Below, piece by piece: positions 61,874-64,000 of a stretch of 64,000 bases of DNA. The position numbers were made by a program, and so were the translations under genes. The stretch covers positions 1 through 64,000 of the forward strand of contig CAXXKB010000006.1 in assembly GCA_963668245.2 (NCBI GenBank), read 5' to 3'. How positions within the stretch are numbered: the stretch's first letter is position 1; each line of letters starts with the position of its first letter. The notes below the pieces were generated by a model. It was not told the DNA's origin, made no database searches, and saw nothing but the letters and a program-made list of their open reading frames with translations. The stretch comes from Anoxybacterium sp963668245. GTDB taxonomy: Bacteria; Bacillota; Clostridia; Peptostreptococcales; Anaerovoracaceae.

Positions 61874-61905
61874 AAAAATACAGCACCCTTCGGTACTGTA
61901 TTTTT
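61874..61905 (-). terminator. tRNA-Lys terminator
   Basis: On the minus strand, AAAAATACAGTACC pairs with GGTGCTGTATTTTT around a GAAG loop, just past the tRNA 3' end. Confidence 0.85.
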
Positions 61906-61908
61906 ATT

Positions 61909-61984
61909 TGGTACTCCATCACGGGTTCGAACCGTGGACACCCTGATTAAGAGTCAGGTGCTCTACCAGCTGAGCTAATGAAGC
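61909..61984 (-). tRNA. tRNA-Lys (anticodon CTT)
   Basis: A 76-nt cloverleaf with acceptor GCTTCAT / ATGGAGT, D-arm GCTC..GAGC, anticodon CTT in ACTCTTAAT, T-arm GGTTCGAACC and an encoded CCA. It has its own promoter and terminator. Confidence 0.95.
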
Positions 61985-62012
61985 ATATCTTTTGTGTTTT
62001 GGCACATTTAAT

Positions 62013-62041
62013 AATGTAACACTTCTTATGTCTCTTGTCAA
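62013..62041 (-). promoter_or_regulatory. Promoter of tRNA-Lys
   Basis: On the minus strand, TTGACA (62041-62036) and TACATT (62018-62013) are 17 bp apart, about 30 bp before the tRNA. Confidence 0.75.
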
Positions 62042-62217
62042 GATAAAAAAATATATATCTCAAATAATAATGCTTTAAATTATTTTTACCCTATAACTTC
62101 AAACCGAATCAGCGTTGCATTTTGTAATTTGATGTTTTACAAAGGATTTTTTTCATATAATGAACCAAAAATAATGAGGCGAATGTGATGTATGCCCGTT
62201 CTTTTTCGTTGTTCTAT

Positions 62218-62246
62218 TTGCTATTCGTCAAGTAGTGTATTATAAT
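62218..62246 (+). promoter_or_regulatory. Promoter of the membrane-protein / zinc-ribbon operon
   Basis: TTGCTA (62218-62223) and TATAAT (62241-62246) are 17 bp apart. Transcription would start near 62253, which excludes the ATG at 62245 as the start codon. Confidence 0.7.
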
Positions 62247-62283
62247 GAAATGGAGTGTAAAAAAGTTGACAAAGGTACTCAAA

Positions 62284-62703
62284 ATGGAAAAAATAAGAAT
62301 GATTATAAGTTATATGAGTGAATGGAGCCACCAACGAGGACTCCCTTACATATCGCAATCGACGATGATACTGGTAAGTGTTGCGTTGTTTTTGATTGTG
62401 CTTATTATCTTATTTCTTGTTTTACGAAAGCTAAAATTGTGGTACTGGCGGGTCAATGTTCAGATTAATATGTTGCAGAGTATTGATACAAAACTTAAGC
62501 ATATGGAAGAAAAAATGACAACTGAGGTGAGAATGAACCCCAAAATACAAGATTCCGAATCGCAATGCCCAAATATGATGACTGGTGTGGCTGAAGCAGT
62601 TGCACAAGAAGGCAAGATAGCAGAGGGCAAAGGACAAACTGCCGTAGGTAGAAGCGGGAAAGTTTACACGGAAACTGACTTAGAACGACTAATAAAAGAT
62701 TGA
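62284..62703 (+). CDS. Small single-span membrane protein
   Basis: 139 residues from the ATG at 62284 with AAAGG upstream. One long hydrophobic helix (about 27-48, MILVSVALFLIVLIILFLVL) is followed by a basic juxtamembrane segment, a short coiled-coil stretch (INMLQSIDTKLKHMEEKM) and a polar tail. I do not recognise a family. A zinc-ribbon protein gene starts 16 nt downstream, so the two are probably co-expressed. Confidence 0.65.
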   Translation: MEKIRMIISYMSEWSHQRGLPYISQSTMILVSVALFLIVLIILFLVLRKLKLWYWRVNVQINMLQSIDTKLKHMEEKMTTEVRMNPKIQDSESQCPNMMTGVAEAVAQEGKIAEGKGQTAVGRSGKVYTETDLERLIKD

Positions 62704-62719
62704 GGTGGAGGAACGTAGT

Positions 62720-64000
62720 ATGTATTGTAAAATGTGCGGGAAATTGCTTGACGATACAGACCGGCATTGTAGATTTTGCGGCACCCCAACGGGGTTTGGG
62801 GACGCCAAAGTGACCATTGAAGAGTCCTCAGAACCAGAGGAAGAAGTTGTCTTTAATCCACCATATGAGGAAGAGACAGAAAAAGAAAAAACCAGAGGAC
62901 TTCTTCTCATGGAAGAAGAAACAGAAGCGGTTCTAACTACGGAAACAATTGGAGCCAAGGAAACAATCGAAAGCACAGAAGCGAAGGATTTTCCGCAAAA
63001 CAATCAAGAATTAAAAGAATTTATTTCATCTGAGATAATGGAACAAGAAAAGGATCAAAAGGGTTTGCAAAGGTCAGGCTTGAGGCAAAATGAATTTACT
63101 TGGAACGTTCATGAATTTCCTAAAACTCGTAAAACTGAAGACGTGGAATTTGATTGGAAGCTGGAAGAGTACGGGAAAGATTCTGTCAACGAATTTAAGC
63201 CAACCTCACTAGAAGATGAGCTATTTCGAGAGATTCGAGAAGAAACTGGCAAATCTGGGGAGTCCGATGTCGATAGATTCTTTACATTTAGTAAAAAAAA
63301 TGAAGAATTTCAAAAACTTCTTGATAGAGAATATGAAAAATTGAATCGAAATATAGGCATTACAGATGAAATTGTTGTGGAATCGATTGGGGATGAAGTG
63401 CACCCAAATGTTATGAACCAAGACACATTGGTTGCAGAGTCAGAACCTTCTTTGGTGAATCATATTTCAGATGATTCTATGATTGCAGAAAAGCTTGAGA
63501 CAGAAGAAAAAAATCAGAAAGCAGCTCATATTGAGGAAATGGAAAAGGCTAGAGCAAGCTTTTTTGGTGATTCCATTATAAAGGACAACGAAACAATCAA
63601 AAAAAGCATAGCAATTGAGGAACCTTCTGAAGGAGCTCTAAAAACCCATGTGACTATAGAGAAAGAAAGCCAAGAAGAGATGTCGTTAGTCACAGAAGCG
63701 CCAACTGAAAACAATCAAGTCGATTTGGCTGAGGCGCCAATGGAGCCACTGGCAGAAGAACTCGGCGCAATCACAATAGAGGAAAATGATATTTCGACTG
63801 TGATTGACGAAGCAGAACAGATTGTTGATATAGATACTCTAGAACAAATTGCTGTGGTTGATAAACCAGTTGATGATTCAGAACTCCTTGAGAATAGTCA
63901 CAAAGATGCTTTTGAAACGAAAGCCTTTTCTAGAAAACAGTTTGAATTGGCAGATCCAACTGTATCTCAAGAAGTAATCGCCATGGCACCCCATTGGTCA
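62720..64000 (+). CDS. Zinc-ribbon protein with long acidic region (3' truncated)
   Basis: An open frame of 427 codons runs from the ATG at 62720 (GGTGGAGG upstream) to the window end with no stop. The first 25 residues form a zinc ribbon: MYCKMCGKLL and HCRFCGTPT supply four cysteines. What follows is Glu-rich, low-complexity sequence, broken by an aromatic motif (EFTWNVHEFPKTRKTEDVEF, then DWKLEEYG) seen in clostridial zinc-ribbon proteins of unknown function. No membrane segment appears before the edge. Confidence 0.8.
   Translation, partial: MYCKMCGKLLDDTDRHCRFCGTPTGFGDAKVTIEESSEPEEEVVFNPPYEEETEKEKTRGLLLMEEETEAVLTTETIGAKETIESTEAKDFPQNNQELKEFISSEIMEQEKDQKGLQRSGLRQNEFTWNVHEFPKTRKTEDVEFDWKLEEYGKDSVNEFKPTSLEDELFREIREETGKSGESDVDRFFTFSKKNEEFQKLLDREYEKLNRNIGITDEIVVESIGDEVHPNVMNQDTLVAESEPSLVNHISDDSMIAEKLETEEKNQKAAHIEEMEKARASFFGDSIIKDNETIKKSIAIEEPSEGALKTHVTIEKESQEEMSLVTEAPTENNQVDLAEAPMEPLAEELGAITIEENDISTVIDEAEQIVDIDTLEQIAVVDKPVDDSELLENSHKDAFETKAFSRKQFELADPTVSQEVIAMAPHWS

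Overview
The window looks like a chromosomal segment of an AT-rich, low-GC Gram-positive anaerobe of the class Clostridia. The evidence is the rRNA operon type (16S, tRNA-Ala(TGC) with encoded CCA, 23S, 5S), strong AGGAGG-type ribosome binding sites, a short four-repeat S1 protein, S-layer homology (SLH) proteins, a bacteriohemerythrin, and many NhaC, MATE and APC transporters. I cannot place it to genus by eye; the 16S suggests the Eubacteriales (Eubacteriaceae/Anaerovoracaceae-like), with low confidence.

Layout. (1) 1-1430: 3' part of a c-di-GMP phosphodiesterase (degenerate GGDEF plus intact EAL), then a gene-free stretch with a structured, terminator-ended segment. (2) 2.2-15.5 kb: two complete rRNA operons in tandem. 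Their 16S and 23S appear identical, but they differ by short indels in the leader and in the 23S-5S spacer. Between them lies a decayed IS30-family element, and behind each 5S is an unusual set of duplicated terminators, hairpins and a 65-bp repeat. (3) 15.7-19.2 kb: a MATE exporter / amidohydrolase / DUF3237 operon, followed by a LuxR-type regulator on the opposite strand. (4) 20.4-27 kb: an S1-domain protein divergent from the LuxR gene, a VbhA-Fic toxin-antitoxin pair, EamA and NhaC transporters, a MIF-like tautomerase and a PP2C-like membrane protein that has lost metal ligands. (5) 27-32 kb, minus strand: a secreted SLH-HtrA-FN3 protease, a serine-recombinase-like protein lacking its catalytic domain, and a second NhaC antiporter. 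(6) 31.9-35.7 kb: a dCache histidine kinase with a REC-DUF2294 response regulator, and a divergent AraC regulator. (7) 35.9-48.6 kb: a second and third version of the amidohydrolase/DUF3237/transporter module (two more amidohydrolases, a GyrI-like binding protein, two more DUF3237 proteins, an MFS/GPH transporter, an SLH protein, a second MATE, an APC permease and an unknown membrane protein). (8) 48.8-53.5 kb: a giant repeat-containing SLH surface protein broken by one frameshift and one in-frame UGA. (9) 53.6-64 kb: a DUF457 / MprF-like / hydrolase operon, an OLD-family ATPase-nuclease, a PiT phosphate transporter, bacteriohemerythrin, a DbpA-type RNA helicase, tRNA-Lys, and a membrane-protein / zinc-ribbon pair running off the window.

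The most distinctive content is the reiterated set of amidohydrolase-3 enzymes, DUF3237 proteins and exporters/permeases, with two MATE-DUF3237 pairs and three DUF3237 paralogues in 31 kb. I infer a lineage-specific pathway that hydrolyses an unidentified nitrogen-containing substrate and moves substrate or product across the membrane. The substrate cannot be read from the sequence.
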